This document shows positions 44,803 to 53,420 of a stretch of DNA of 64,000 nucleotides, in pieces. The notes under the pieces were generated by a model. That model ran no database searches. It saw only the letters and a program-made list of their open reading frames with translations, and was not told the origin of the DNA. The stretch lies in contig NZ_JAQMWP010000009.1 of the NCBI RefSeq assembly GCF_030403745.1, positions 186,001 through 250,000 on the forward strand, read 5' to 3'. Made by a program: the position numbers and the translations under genes. The stretch is from Streptomyces sp. S.PB5. GTDB lineage: Bacteria > Actinomycetota > Actinomycetes > Streptomycetales > Streptomycetaceae. The stretch's first letter is position 1; each line of letters starts with the position of its first letter.

Positions 44803-45180
44803 AGGTTCCCGATCTCCGAGACCCGATGCGCAGGAGTGCTTTTCGTCCGGGGTTCCTGGCCTCGGGGTCGCGATGCGGGGGCAGGCCGTCGGCGACGCGT
44901 CGGTCTGGCTTCCTCGGGCCGGTGGGGTGCCGGCTTCCTCGGGTCTGGTGGGGGCGCCGGGCCGCGGATGGCGGGAACCGGGCCGATCAGGTTTCCGGTC
45001 GTCGAGTCCCGATGCGCGGGGGTGCTTTTCGTCCGGGGTTCCTGGCCTCTGGGCGCGCGATGCGGGGCAGGCCGCCGGCGACTCGACCGGCCGGTCTCCT
45101 CGGGCCTGGTCCGCGCGTCGGGCTGCCGGGCCGCGTACGGCGTCGAACCCGCGCCCGCCAGGTTCCCCCGGGCCTCCGGT
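44803..45180. repeat. Two-copy tandem intergenic repeat of about 180 bp
   Basis: The sequence AGGTTYCCGRTC...GACCCGATGCGC...TGCTTTTCGTCCGGGGTTCCTGGCC appears at 44803-44988 and again, diverged, at 44989-45158. A stub of a third copy begins near 45159. It fills most of the 417-bp space between the dehydrogenase and aldo/keto reductase genes. No gene is supported inside it. Confidence 0.85.
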
Positions 45181-45201
45181 ACCGCATACCCGCCCGCGCT
45201 C

Positions 45202-46200
45202 TCAGTCCCAGGATCCCTGTGCCCCCGGCAGCTCCGCCACCTCCGTCAGGTCCTGTGCGGACAGGCGTAGCTCGGAGGCCGCCGTGTTCTCCGTCACCCA
45301 GCGCTCCTGTTTGGTGCCCGGTACCGGGATCACGTGGCGGCCGCGGGACAGGACCCAGGCGAGGGCGACCTGGGCGGGGGTGGTCCCGTCGCCGTGGCGG
45401 GCGGCGATGCGGCGCAGGCCTGCCACTATCGGCTGGTTGGCCGCCATCATCTCGGCCGTGAAGCGGGGGTGGCGGGCGCGGACGTCGTCCGGTTCGAAGC
45501 CCTCGCCGGGGGTGAGTGTGCCGGTGAGGAAGCCGTTGCCCAGGGGCATCGCCGCCAGGAAGCCGACACCGCGGGCCTCGCACCACGGCAGCAGGGCCTC
45601 CAGCGCCTCCGGCGACCAGATGGAGAGCTCGGCCTCCACCGCGCTCACCGGGAAGACCTGCTGGACGCGCTGCAGCTGCCGGATCGTCGCGTCGTGGAGC
45701 CGGGCCCCCGAGCGGCGGCCGCCCCGTGCGCCCACCGCGCACAGGCCCAGCGACCGCACCTTCCCCGCCTGGACCAGCTCCGCCATCGCGCCCCAGGTCT
45801 CCTCGACCGGGACCTCGGGGTCCGCACGGTGCAGCTGGTAGAGGTCGATGACGTCCGTCTGCAGGCGCCGCAGAGACGCGTCACAGGCGCGCTTCACATA
45901 ACCGGGGCGGCCGTTGGCCACGATGTGCTGCTCGCCGACCAGCAGCCCCACCTTCGTCGACACGAAGGCGTCCCCGCGCCGCTCCTTCAACACCCGCCCC
46001 ACCAGCAGCTCATTGGTGAACGGGCCGTACATGTCGGCCGTGTCCAGCAGCGTCGAGCCCAGGTCCAGTGCCCGGTGCACGGCCCTGAGCGACTCCTCGC
46101 CCCGCTGCCGCGACCCGCTGTACGCCCAGCTCATCGGCATGCAGCCGAGTCCGACGGCCCCCATCGCGAGTGCCCCCGCGCCGATCGTCCTGCGCTCCAC
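45202..46200 (-). CDS. Aldo/keto reductase
   Basis: A 332-residue NADPH-type reductase. The catalytic residues appear as LLDTADMYG (Asp, Tyr), VSTKVG (Lys) and QLHRAD (His), with a C-terminal IPVPGTKQERWVTENTAA cofactor segment. GTG 46200 is preferred because GGAGGGT precedes it at good spacing. An extra 11 residues would follow from the upstream ATG. The gene is divergent from the hydroxyacid dehydrogenase gene. The substrate is unknown. Confidence 0.93.
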   Translation of the reverse strand: MERRTIGAGALAMGAVGLGCMPMSWAYSGSRQRGEESLRAVHRALDLGSTLLDTADMYGPFTNELLVGRVLKERRGDAFVSTKVGLLVGEQHIVANGRPGYVKRACDASLRRLQTDVIDLYQLHRADPEVPVEETWGAMAELVQAGKVRSLGLCAVGARGGRRSGARLHDATIRQLQRVQQVFPVSAVEAELSIWSPEALEALLPWCEARGVGFLAAMPLGNGFLTGTLTPGEGFEPDDVRARHPRFTAEMMAANQPIVAGLRRIAARHGDGTTPAQVALAWVLSRGRHVIPVPGTKQERWVTENTAASELRLSAQDLTEVAELPGAQGSWD

Positions 46201-46272
46201 CTGCTTGTGACCCTCCCTCTTCCGGCACCCCACAACCTAACCTCTGCGTCCTCACGTGCCTGACATAGCCTC

Positions 46273-47268
46273 ATGCCCATGACTGCTGCTGACGTGTGGC
46301 TTCCCATTCCGCCGGACGAGATCGCGGGGCTGCCGGAAGGCCCCGACTACCTCTTCTACGACGGAGGTGAGGACGGGACACAGGAGTTCCCCGGCGACCC
46401 GGTCGACTGTGTCCTGTACGTCGTGCCCTACATGAAGCGTCAGCCGGTGAAGGTCCGCCCGCTCAAGGAGATGCGCGGTCTCCAGGTCGTCCAGACGCTC
46501 ACCGCCGGCGTCGACGACGTCCTGGCGAGCCTGGACGACATCGTTCCGGGTGTGCGGCTGTGCAACGCGCGCGGGGTGCACGAAGCCAGCACCGCCGAAC
46601 TCGCCCTCACCCTGACGCTGGCCTCGCTGCGCGGCATCCCCGGTTTCGTGCGCGCTCAGCAACAGGAACAGTGGCAGGGCGGCTTCCGCCCCGCGCTCGC
46701 CGACAAGAACGTGCTGATCGTCGGCTACGGCTCCATCGGCGCCGCCATCGAGGACCGGCTCGTCCCGTTCGAGGTCGCGCGGGTGGCGCGCGTCGCGCGC
46801 TCCGCGCGCACCACGGAGCGCGGACCGGTGCATCCGCTCGCCGAACTGCCCGCCCTGCTCCCCGAGGCGGACGTCGTCATCCTCTCCACCCCGCTGAACG
46901 ACTCCACCCGCCACCTGGTGAACGCCGAGTTCCTGGCCCGGATGAAGAACGGCGCTCTGCTGGTCAACGTCGCCCGCGGCGGCGTCGTCGACACCAAGGC
47001 GCTCCTCGCCGAACTGGAGCGCGGCCGTATCACCGCCGCCCTGGACGTCGTCGACCCCGAACCGCTGCCCGAGGGACACCCGTTGTGGCGGGCGCCCGGC
47101 GTGCTCATCAGCCCGCACGTCGGCGGGCCCACTTCCGCGTTCCTGCCGCGCGCCAAGCGCTTGCTGGTGGACCAGTTGGGACGTTTCGTGAACCGGGAGC
47201 CCTTGCGCAACGTGATCCTTACGACGGGTCCCACAAGTGCTCAGAGCCGCGGAGCAACAAGCGCGTAA
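46273..47268 (+). CDS. D-2-hydroxyacid dehydrogenase
   Basis: A 331-residue NAD(P)-dependent enzyme of the D-isomer-specific 2-hydroxyacid family. The nucleotide motif is VGYGSIG, the catalytic Arg is in NVARGGVVD, Glu in DPEPLPEGHPLW and His in SPHVGGPTSAF. The N-terminal domain is atypical for SerA (no ACT domain), so glyoxylate, hydroxypyruvate or another 2-oxoacid is a likelier substrate than phosphoglycerate. The start is ATG 46273 or 46279; neither has a clear Shine-Dalgarno. Confidence 0.93.
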   Translation: MPMTAADVWLPIPPDEIAGLPEGPDYLFYDGGEDGTQEFPGDPVDCVLYVVPYMKRQPVKVRPLKEMRGLQVVQTLTAGVDDVLASLDDIVPGVRLCNARGVHEASTAELALTLTLASLRGIPGFVRAQQQEQWQGGFRPALADKNVLIVGYGSIGAAIEDRLVPFEVARVARVARSARTTERGPVHPLAELPALLPEADVVILSTPLNDSTRHLVNAEFLARMKNGALLVNVARGGVVDTKALLAELERGRITAALDVVDPEPLPEGHPLWRAPGVLISPHVGGPTSAFLPRAKRLLVDQLGRFVNREPLRNVILTTGPTSAQSRGATSA

Positions 47269-47661
47269 TCCGTTTCCGGTACCCTCCGCTACCTTCCGGA
47301 CGCGGTACGTGCTCGCATCGCCGCTGGTCGTCACGGAGCGTAGAGGAACTATGTCCCTGAGTGACGAGACTGGTGTATCGTCCCGACAGGGGCTGCGCCG
47401 CGCACCGTTCGGCGCCGGGGATGGACATTGCAGACTGTGAGGGGGGCGACGGGCGATGCACGGCCTATGGACGAACGATCCGACGCGGCGAAGCCGCCGA
47501 CGGCGACCCTGGCGCACTGCCGCGCGCAGACGCGGTCACCACGGCAGCCACGGCTGTCGTCACGGCCATCACCACCGCAGGCACAGCAGCCGCAGGAGGC
47601 ATGCGCATCCAGCGACCCCGGACTCCCGGGACCCTGGAGCGGTGCGGACCGGGAGGACCCG
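47269..47661. promoter_or_regulatory. Upstream region of the CdgE-like gene
   Basis: These 393 bp hold no supported gene, though the reading frame of the next gene is open back to about 47428 with low-complexity Ala/Pro/Arg codons. A perfect GGGAGGA ribosome-binding site precedes GTG 47662. I looked for BldD-type boxes by eye and found none convincing. Confidence 0.4.
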
Positions 47662-50600
47662 GTGAGTTCACCGCCGCCTCCCACGACCACCCTCAACGGA
47701 GCGCTGCGGGCACAGCCTTCGCCGGGGGCACTGCTGCCCCGACCGCCGGTCTCCGGCGGCGGGTCGAGCCTGGTCCACCAACTCCTGCTGGCCCTCGTGT
47801 GCGCGGGGTACGCCGTCGGTTCCGCGCTCGGCTGGGGCTCGCAGCAAGTCGCGCTCATCATGGGCGACTTCGGGCTGAGTGTGGCGGCCGGAATCGCCGC
47901 CGTGTCCTGCTTCCTCCACGCCCGTCGACGCCGTGTCCGCTTTCGGCCGGCCTGGCTGCTGTTCGCGCTCTCCTCGGCCATGGCCTCCCTGGGCAACCTG
48001 GTCTGGGGGTGGTACGAGGTAGTGCTGCAACGGCCGGTGCCCAGCCCCAGTTACGCCGACGGGTTCTTCCTGTGCTTCGCGCCGCCCGCCATCGTGGGCC
48101 TCCTGGTCCTCGCCAAGCGGCCCGTCACGAAGGCCGGTTGGGTCTGTCTGGGCCTCGACGCGTGGCTGATCGGCGGTTCCCTGCTGACCATCTCGTGGAG
48201 CCTCGCCCTCGCCCAGACCGCGCGGTCCGACGGGCCCAACGTGGCGGAGGCCGCGCTGAACCTGGCGTACCCGCTGCTCGACATCGCTCTGGTCAGCGTG
48301 GTGCTCGCACTGCACTTCCGGCGTTCCTCGGTGAACCGCTCGGCGATCAACACCGCGATCGGTGCCCTGGCCCTGACCGTGATGTGCGACGCCCTGTTCA
48401 CCTCGCCGCTGCTGCACAACAACTACCGCTCGGGGCAGTTGCTGGACGCGGGCTGGTTCGCCGGCTCCCTGCTGCTCGCCTACGCCCCCTGGGTCGCTCC
48501 CCGGAGCGGCCAGGGTGCCGAACGGCAGGACGGGTCGCGCCAGGACGGGACCGGGCACACGCGCGTGGTCCACGAGCACGTGCCCGGACAGCGCGGCGGC
48601 ATCCACCACCACGTGCCCCCGCAGGGAGGTGATCACAGCCGGTATCCGGCCGCGGGGCCCATCGTCGGCTCCCTGTCCGCGCTCACGCCCTATCTCGCCG
48701 CTGCCGTCTGCACCTTGGGGATCCTCTACAACGTCCTCAACGGCCACAGCGTCGACCGCGTGGTGCTCCTGACCGGCGGCACCGTGGTGCTCGCCCTCGT
48801 GGTGCGCCAGGGCATCATGCTGCTCGACAACATCACCCTCACCCAGGAACTGGCGCAGAAGGAGAACCACTTCCGCTCCCTGGTGCAGGGCTCCAGCGAC
48901 GTCATCATGATCGCCGCGCCCAACGGAATCCTCCGCTACGTCTCCCCGGCCGCCGCCGGTGTCTACGGCTGCCCCGCGGAGGACCTCGTGGGGACCGAAC
49001 TGGCCAATCTCATCCACCCGGAGGACCTGGGCTGCGTGGTGCACGAGGTGCGCCGCTTCCTCGCCGCCAGCCCTCTCGAGGAACCCACCACCCGTATCGA
49101 GTGCCGTTTCCGGTCCGGCGACGACCGCTGGCTCAACGTCGAGTCCACCGTCAACCGCCACCACGGCGGCCTCATCTTCAACAGCCGGGACGTGACCGAA
49201 AGAGTGCGCCTGCAGGCGCAGCTCCAGCACAACGCCGAACACGACCCGCTCACCGACCTGCCCAACCGCGCCCTGTTCACCAAGCGCGTCCAGCAGGCGC
49301 TCTCCGGCCGCCGTGCCTCCGACCGCGGCGCTGCTGCTGGTGGCACGGCCGTTCTCTTCATCGACCTCGACGGATTCAAGGCCGTCAACGACACGATCGG
49401 GCACCAGGCCGGGGACGAGCTGCTCGTCCAGGCCGCCCGCAGACTCCAGGACGCGGTCCGGCACGGCGACACCGCCTCCCGGCTCGGCGGCGACGAGTTC
49501 GCGGCCCTCATCGTCGGGGACGGCACCCGGGACCGCGCCGCCCGCGAACGCCACATCCTGGAGCTCGCCGACCGCCTCAGGATCACCCTCTCGCAGCCCT
49601 ACCTCATCGACGGCAACGATGTCCGCGTCGCCGCGTCCATCGGCGTCGCCTTCTCGGAGCCGGGACTCGGTGCGGGGGAGATCCTGCGCAACGCGGACCT
49701 CGCGATGTACCGCGCCAAGTCGGCCGGAAAGGGCCGCGTCGAGCTGTACGCGCCGCAGATGCAGCAGGACGTCGTCCGCAAGGCGGAGCTGGCCACGCGC
49801 CTGCGTGCCGCGTTGCACGACGGCGAGTTCGCGCTGCTGCACCAGCCCGTGGTCTGTCTGGAGGACGGCCGGATCACCTCGGTCGCCGCTCAGGCGCGCT
49901 GGCGTTCCTCGCAGGGGGTGCTCTTCACACCGGCCGAGTTCCTGCGGGTGGCCGAGGACAACGACAAGACGGCCGAGCTGGGCCGCTGGATGCTGGAGGA
50001 GGCCGTCGAGCAGGCCGCCGAGCGCGCCGCGAGCGGCCTCGCCGTGCCGGTGGCGGTCCGGATGAGTGCCAGGAGACTGCTGGACCGCTCGCTGCCGCTC
50101 GGCTCGATCGAGGCCCTCCTGACCCGGCACGGGCTGCCCTCCGGGGCCCTGGTGATCGAGCTGTCCGAAACGGACCCCCGGGTCTCGCTGGACGAGCTGG
50201 AGCGCCGCCTCGGTGCCCTGCGCAGACTCGGTGTCCGGATCGCCCTGGACGGGTTCGGGAGCGGGTACGCGGCCATCACCGCGCTCCGGCGGCTCCCCGT
50301 CGACGTACTGAAACTCGACCGAAGTCTGGTGGAGGGAGTGGTGGAGTCCGCTCGACTGCACAAGATCACCAGTGGGCTGCTCAGGATCGCCGGCGATCTC
50401 GGGCTGCAGTCCGTGGCCGACGGGGTCGACCTGCCGGAGCAGGTCGTGGCGCTGCGGGCGATGGGCTGCACGCACGGGCAGGGGATGGCGTTCTCCGGTC
50501 CGCTGGACGAGTACCGGCTGCGCCGGGCGCTCGGTTCAGGCCATTATCCGGTTCCACATGGACCGGCAGAGCCCGCATTCGCGGGCGGGGGCTCGCCGGT

Positions 50601-50682
50601 GTACACAAGTGGTGTCCCGGCTGTTCTCGGAGGCGGAAGTGCCCTTCGCTCACATAATGAGACTCCCGTCCCACCCGCTTGA
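47662..50682 (+). CDS. Membrane PAS-GGDEF-EAL protein, CdgE-like diguanylate cyclase
   Basis: The 1006-residue protein has a membrane domain of eight or more spans (about residues 35-390), a PAS sensor (about 410-525), GGDEF and EAL. The GGDEF motif (609-613) is intact, and RHGD (600-603) forms the inhibitory site five residues before it. The EAL domain is degenerate: EAL is AAQ (about 742-744), NVS is VRMS, DDFG is LDGFG, and the late Glu is Asp. So it probably makes c-di-GMP and cannot degrade it. GTG 47662 is chosen for its perfect ribosome-binding site; upstream codons are low-complexity. It resembles what I recall as S. coelicolor SCO5511/CdgE. Confidence 0.9.
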   Translation: MSSPPPPTTTLNGALRAQPSPGALLPRPPVSGGGSSLVHQLLLALVCAGYAVGSALGWGSQQVALIMGDFGLSVAAGIAAVSCFLHARRRRVRFRPAWLLFALSSAMASLGNLVWGWYEVVLQRPVPSPSYADGFFLCFAPPAIVGLLVLAKRPVTKAGWVCLGLDAWLIGGSLLTISWSLALAQTARSDGPNVAEAALNLAYPLLDIALVSVVLALHFRRSSVNRSAINTAIGALALTVMCDALFTSPLLHNNYRSGQLLDAGWFAGSLLLAYAPWVAPRSGQGAERQDGSRQDGTGHTRVVHEHVPGQRGGIHHHVPPQGGDHSRYPAAGPIVGSLSALTPYLAAAVCTLGILYNVLNGHSVDRVVLLTGGTVVLALVVRQGIMLLDNITLTQELAQKENHFRSLVQGSSDVIMIAAPNGILRYVSPAAAGVYGCPAEDLVGTELANLIHPEDLGCVVHEVRRFLAASPLEEPTTRIECRFRSGDDRWLNVESTVNRHHGGLIFNSRDVTERVRLQAQLQHNAEHDPLTDLPNRALFTKRVQQALSGRRASDRGAAAGGTAVLFIDLDGFKAVNDTIGHQAGDELLVQAARRLQDAVRHGDTASRLGGDEFAALIVGDGTRDRAARERHILELADRLRITLSQPYLIDGNDVRVAASIGVAFSEPGLGAGEILRNADLAMYRAKSAGKGRVELYAPQMQQDVVRKAELATRLRAALHDGEFALLHQPVVCLEDGRITSVAAQARWRSSQGVLFTPAEFLRVAEDNDKTAELGRWMLEEAVEQAAERAASGLAVPVAVRMSARRLLDRSLPLGSIEALLTRHGLPSGALVIELSETDPRVSLDELERRLGALRRLGVRIALDGFGSGYAAITALRRLPVDVLKLDRSLVEGVVESARLHKITSGLLRIAGDLGLQSVADGVDLPEQVVALRAMGCTHGQGMAFSGPLDEYRLRRALGSGHYPVPHGPAEPAFAGGGSPVYTSGVPAVLGGGSALRSHNETPVPPA

Positions 50683-50708
50683 CACTGGGTGTGCGCCGGG
50701 GGGAGGGT
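50679..50708 (+). promoter_or_regulatory. Predicted ilvB promoter
   Basis: TTGACA at 50679-50684 and GAGGGT at 50703-50708 (A and T at the key -10 positions) are 18 nt apart. The expected start of transcription falls within a few nucleotides of the leader-peptide ATG at 50716. Confidence 0.55.
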
Positions 50709-50715
50709 CTGTGCC

Positions 50716-50757
50716 ATGCGCACCCGAATTCTCGTACTTGGAAAGCGCGTCGGCTGA
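50716..50757 (+). CDS. ilvB leader peptide (MRTRILVLGKRVG)
   Basis: A 13-residue ORF rich in branched-chain codons, with Ile-Leu-Val-Leu at residues 5-8 and Val at 12. Three of these four codons (ATT, GTA, CTT) are rare in this genome and one (CTC) is common. It lies 54 bp before a terminator hairpin and 150 bp before ilvB, the layout of a transcription attenuator. Low charged Ile/Leu/Val tRNA would stall the ribosome and favour read-through. Confidence 0.85.
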   Translation: MRTRILVLGKRVG

Positions 50758-50810
50758 GCTGGTGATGTCCGGACGGACCCGGAACTCCCAGCGACCACAC
50801 CCGGCGCGCT

Positions 50811-50844
50811 CCCCTCGCTTGCCTCCCGGCACGAGGGGTTTTTT
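50811..50844 (+). terminator. Attenuator terminator of ilvB
   Basis: CCCCTCG pairs with CGAGGGG, and TGCC with GGCA inside it, followed directly by six Ts. It lies between the leader peptide and ilvB. Confidence 0.85.
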
Positions 50845-50907
50845 GTTGCACAGGCACCAGGCGTAACACCGACAAACCTCGCAAAAACCCTCAGCATCGA
50901 GAAGAGA

Positions 50908-52758
50908 ATGACGATGACCGAGCAGGCCACCGGGGCCCATCCGCAGCCGCGGCCCCGATCCGGAGGACAGCAGTCCGCCCCCGAGAGCGTCACGGGCGCG
51001 AAGTCGCTCATCCGTTCGCTTGAGGAGGTCGGGGTCGACACGGTGTTCGGCATCCCCGGCGGCACGATCCTGCCGGCGTACGACCCGATGATGGACTCCA
51101 CCCGGGTGCGCCACGTCCTGGTCCGCCACGAGCAGGGCGCCGGTCACGCCGCCACCGGCTATGCGCAGGCCACCGGGAAGGTCGGCGTCTGCATGGCGAC
51201 CTCGGGACCGGGCGCCACCAACCTGGTCACCCCGATCGCGGACGCGAACATGGACTCGGTGCCGCTCGTGGCGATCACCGGCCAGGTGGTCTCCGCGGCG
51301 ATCGGCACCGACGCCTTCCAGGAGGCGGACATCGTCGGCATCACCATGCCGATCACCAAGCACAGCTTCCTGGTCACCAAGGCCGAGGACATCCCGCGGA
51401 TCATCGCGCAGGCGTTCCACATCGCCTCCACCGGGCGCCCCGGCCCGGTCCTGGTCGACATCCCCAAGGACATCCTCCAGGCGCAGACCACCTTCTCCTG
51501 GCCGCCCGTCATGGACCTGCCCGGCTACCGGCCCGTCACCAAGCCGCACGCCAAGCAGATCCGCGAGGCCGCGAGGCTCATCACCGCCGCCAAGCGGCCC
51601 GTCCTCTACGTCGGCGGCGGTGTCATCAAGGCACACGCCACCACCGAGCTCAAGGTTCTCGCCGAGCTCACCGGAGCGCCCGTCACCACCACCCTGATGG
51701 CGCTCGGCGCATTCCCCGACAGCCACCCGCTGCACGTGGGAATGCCGGGCATGCACGGTGCGGTCACCGCCGTCACCGCGCTGCAGAAGGCCGACCTGAT
51801 CGTCGCCCTCGGAGCCCGCTTCGACGACCGCGTCACCGGCAAGCTGGACAGCTTCGCCCCGTACGCCAAGATCGTCCACGCCGACATCGACCCGGCCGAG
51901 ATCGGCAAGAACCGCGCCGCGGACGTGCCGATCGTCGGTGACGCCCGCGAGGTCATCGCCGACCTGGTCCAGGCCGTGCAGAAGGAGCACAGCGAGGGCC
52001 ACAAGGGCGACTACACCGCCTGGTGGAACGACCTCAACCGCTGGCGCGAGACCTACCCGCTGGGCTACGAGCACCCGGAGAACGGCCAGCTCTCCCCCCA
52101 GCAGGTCATCCAGCGCATCGGCCAACTCGCCCCGGAGGGCACGATCTTCGCCGCGGGCGTCGGCCAGCACCAGATGTGGGCCGCGCACTACATCGAGTAC
52201 GACAAGCCCGCGACCTGGCTGAACTCCGGCGGCGCCGGGACGATGGGCTACGCGGTCCCCGCCGCGATGGGCGCCAAGGCCGGCGCCCCGGACCAGACGG
52301 TCTGGGCGATCGACGGCGACGGCTGCTTCCAGATGACCAATCAGGAGCTCACCACCTGCGCCCTGAACAACATCCCGATCAAGGTCGCCATCATCAACAA
52401 CGGCGCCCTCGGGATGGTCCGCCAGTGGCAGACCCTCTTCTACAACCAGCGGTACTCCAACACCGTGCTGCACTCCGGCCCGGACGACGTCAACCCCGAC
52501 GCCCGCGGCACCCGGGTCCCCGACTTCGTGAAGCTGTCGGAGGCCATGGGCTGCTACGCGATCCGCTGCGAGGACCCCGCCGACCTCGACAAGGTCATCG
52601 AAGAGGCGAACTCCATCAACGACCGCCCGGTCGTCATCGACTTCATCGTCCACGAGGACGCGATGGTGTGGCCGATGGTCGCCGCAGGCACCTCCAACGA
52701 CGAGATCCTGGCCGCCCGGGACGTCCGCCCCGACTTCGGCGACAGCGAAGACGACTGA
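50908..52758 (+). CDS. ilvB: Acetolactate synthase large subunit
   Basis: IlvB joins two pyruvates, or pyruvate and 2-oxobutyrate, in the first step of branched-chain amino acid synthesis, using ThDP. The 616-residue protein has FGIPGGTILPAYD, RHEQGAGHAATGYA with the catalytic Glu, a central FAD-type domain and the ThDP motif GDGCFQMTNQELTT. The N-terminal 30 residues are Pro/Gly-rich. ATG 50908 or 50914 follows GAAGAGA. It is controlled by the leader attenuator and followed 20 bp later by ilvN. Confidence 0.98.
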   Translation: MTMTEQATGAHPQPRPRSGGQQSAPESVTGAKSLIRSLEEVGVDTVFGIPGGTILPAYDPMMDSTRVRHVLVRHEQGAGHAATGYAQATGKVGVCMATSGPGATNLVTPIADANMDSVPLVAITGQVVSAAIGTDAFQEADIVGITMPITKHSFLVTKAEDIPRIIAQAFHIASTGRPGPVLVDIPKDILQAQTTFSWPPVMDLPGYRPVTKPHAKQIREAARLITAAKRPVLYVGGGVIKAHATTELKVLAELTGAPVTTTLMALGAFPDSHPLHVGMPGMHGAVTAVTALQKADLIVALGARFDDRVTGKLDSFAPYAKIVHADIDPAEIGKNRAADVPIVGDAREVIADLVQAVQKEHSEGHKGDYTAWWNDLNRWRETYPLGYEHPENGQLSPQQVIQRIGQLAPEGTIFAAGVGQHQMWAAHYIEYDKPATWLNSGGAGTMGYAVPAAMGAKAGAPDQTVWAIDGDGCFQMTNQELTTCALNNIPIKVAIINNGALGMVRQWQTLFYNQRYSNTVLHSGPDDVNPDARGTRVPDFVKLSEAMGCYAIRCEDPADLDKVIEEANSINDRPVVIDFIVHEDAMVWPMVAAGTSNDEILAARDVRPDFGDSEDD

Positions 52759-52778
52759 GCGAGAGAGACGTAAAAGAC

Positions 52779-53303
52779 ATGTCCAAGCACACGCTCTCCG
52801 TCCTGGTGGAGAACAAGCCGGGCATCCTCGCCCGGATCGCGGCCCTCTTCTCCCGCCGCGGCTTCAACATCGACTCGCTCGCCGTGGGTGTCACCGAGCA
52901 CGCCGACATCTCCCGCATCACGATCGTGGTGAGCGTCGACGCGCTGCCCCTGGAGCAGGTCACCAAGCAGCTCAACAAACTCGTCGAGGTGCTGAAGATC
53001 GTGGAGCTGGAGCCGAGTGCGGCCGTTCAGCGTGAACTCGTTCTGGTGAAGGTGCGCGCCGACAACGAGACGCGCTCCCAGATCGTCGAGATCGTCCAGC
53101 TCTTCCGCGCCAAGACCGTCGACGTCTCCCCGGACGCCGTCACCATCGAGGCCACCGGCGGCGCCGACAAGCTGGAGGCCATGCTCAAGATGCTGGAGCC
53201 GTTCGGCATCAAGGAGCTCGTCCAGTCCGGCACCATCGCCATCGGCCGCGGCGCCCGTTCGATCACGGACCGCTCGCTGCGCGCCCTCGACCGATCCGCG
53301 TGA
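52779..53303 (+). CDS. ilvN: Acetolactate synthase small (regulatory) subunit
   Basis: This 174-residue subunit activates IlvB and carries valine feedback. It has an N-terminal ACT domain (MSKHTLSVLVENKPGILARI) and a second C-terminal ACT-like domain (ELVLVKVRADNETRSQIVEI). GAGAGA precedes ATG 52779, and the 20-bp gap after ilvB supports cotranscription. A hairpin follows its stop, so ilvC may have partly separate expression. Confidence 0.97.
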   Translation: MSKHTLSVLVENKPGILARIAALFSRRGFNIDSLAVGVTEHADISRITIVVSVDALPLEQVTKQLNKLVEVLKIVELEPSAAVQRELVLVKVRADNETRSQIVEIVQLFRAKTVDVSPDAVTIEATGGADKLEAMLKMLEPFGIKELVQSGTIAIGRGARSITDRSLRALDRSA

Positions 53304-53311
53304 CGCTTTGA

Positions 53312-53340
53312 ACGGGCGGCCGTGACCGTCGGCCGCCCGT
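53312..53340 (+). terminator. Hairpin between ilvN and ilvC
   Basis: A perfect 11-bp stem (ACGGGCGGCCG / CGGCCGCCCGT) with a 7-nt loop lies 8 bp after ilvN. No T-run follows, so it may reduce rather than block transcription into ilvC. Confidence 0.6.
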
Positions 53341-53420
53341 ATAGCGAGACCCCGAAACTTCCCCTCACCCCGCCGTCATACGGTGGGACGCAACACCTGT
53401 ACTCAAGGAGAGAACCCAAA

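Noticed and set aside
43567..45270. Long plus-strand ORF covering the sugar dehydrogenase gene and the tandem repeat
   Set aside because: No start signal or motif; the apparent peptide repeat comes from the DNA repeat at 44803-45180.
47269..47440. Short plus-strand ORF after the hydroxyacid dehydrogenase gene
   Set aside because: It starts inside the previous gene, has no ribosome-binding site and no recognisable features.
50683..50907. T-box riboswitch in the ilvB leader
   Set aside because: No T-box sequence or specifier loop was found; the leader peptide and terminator explain the region.
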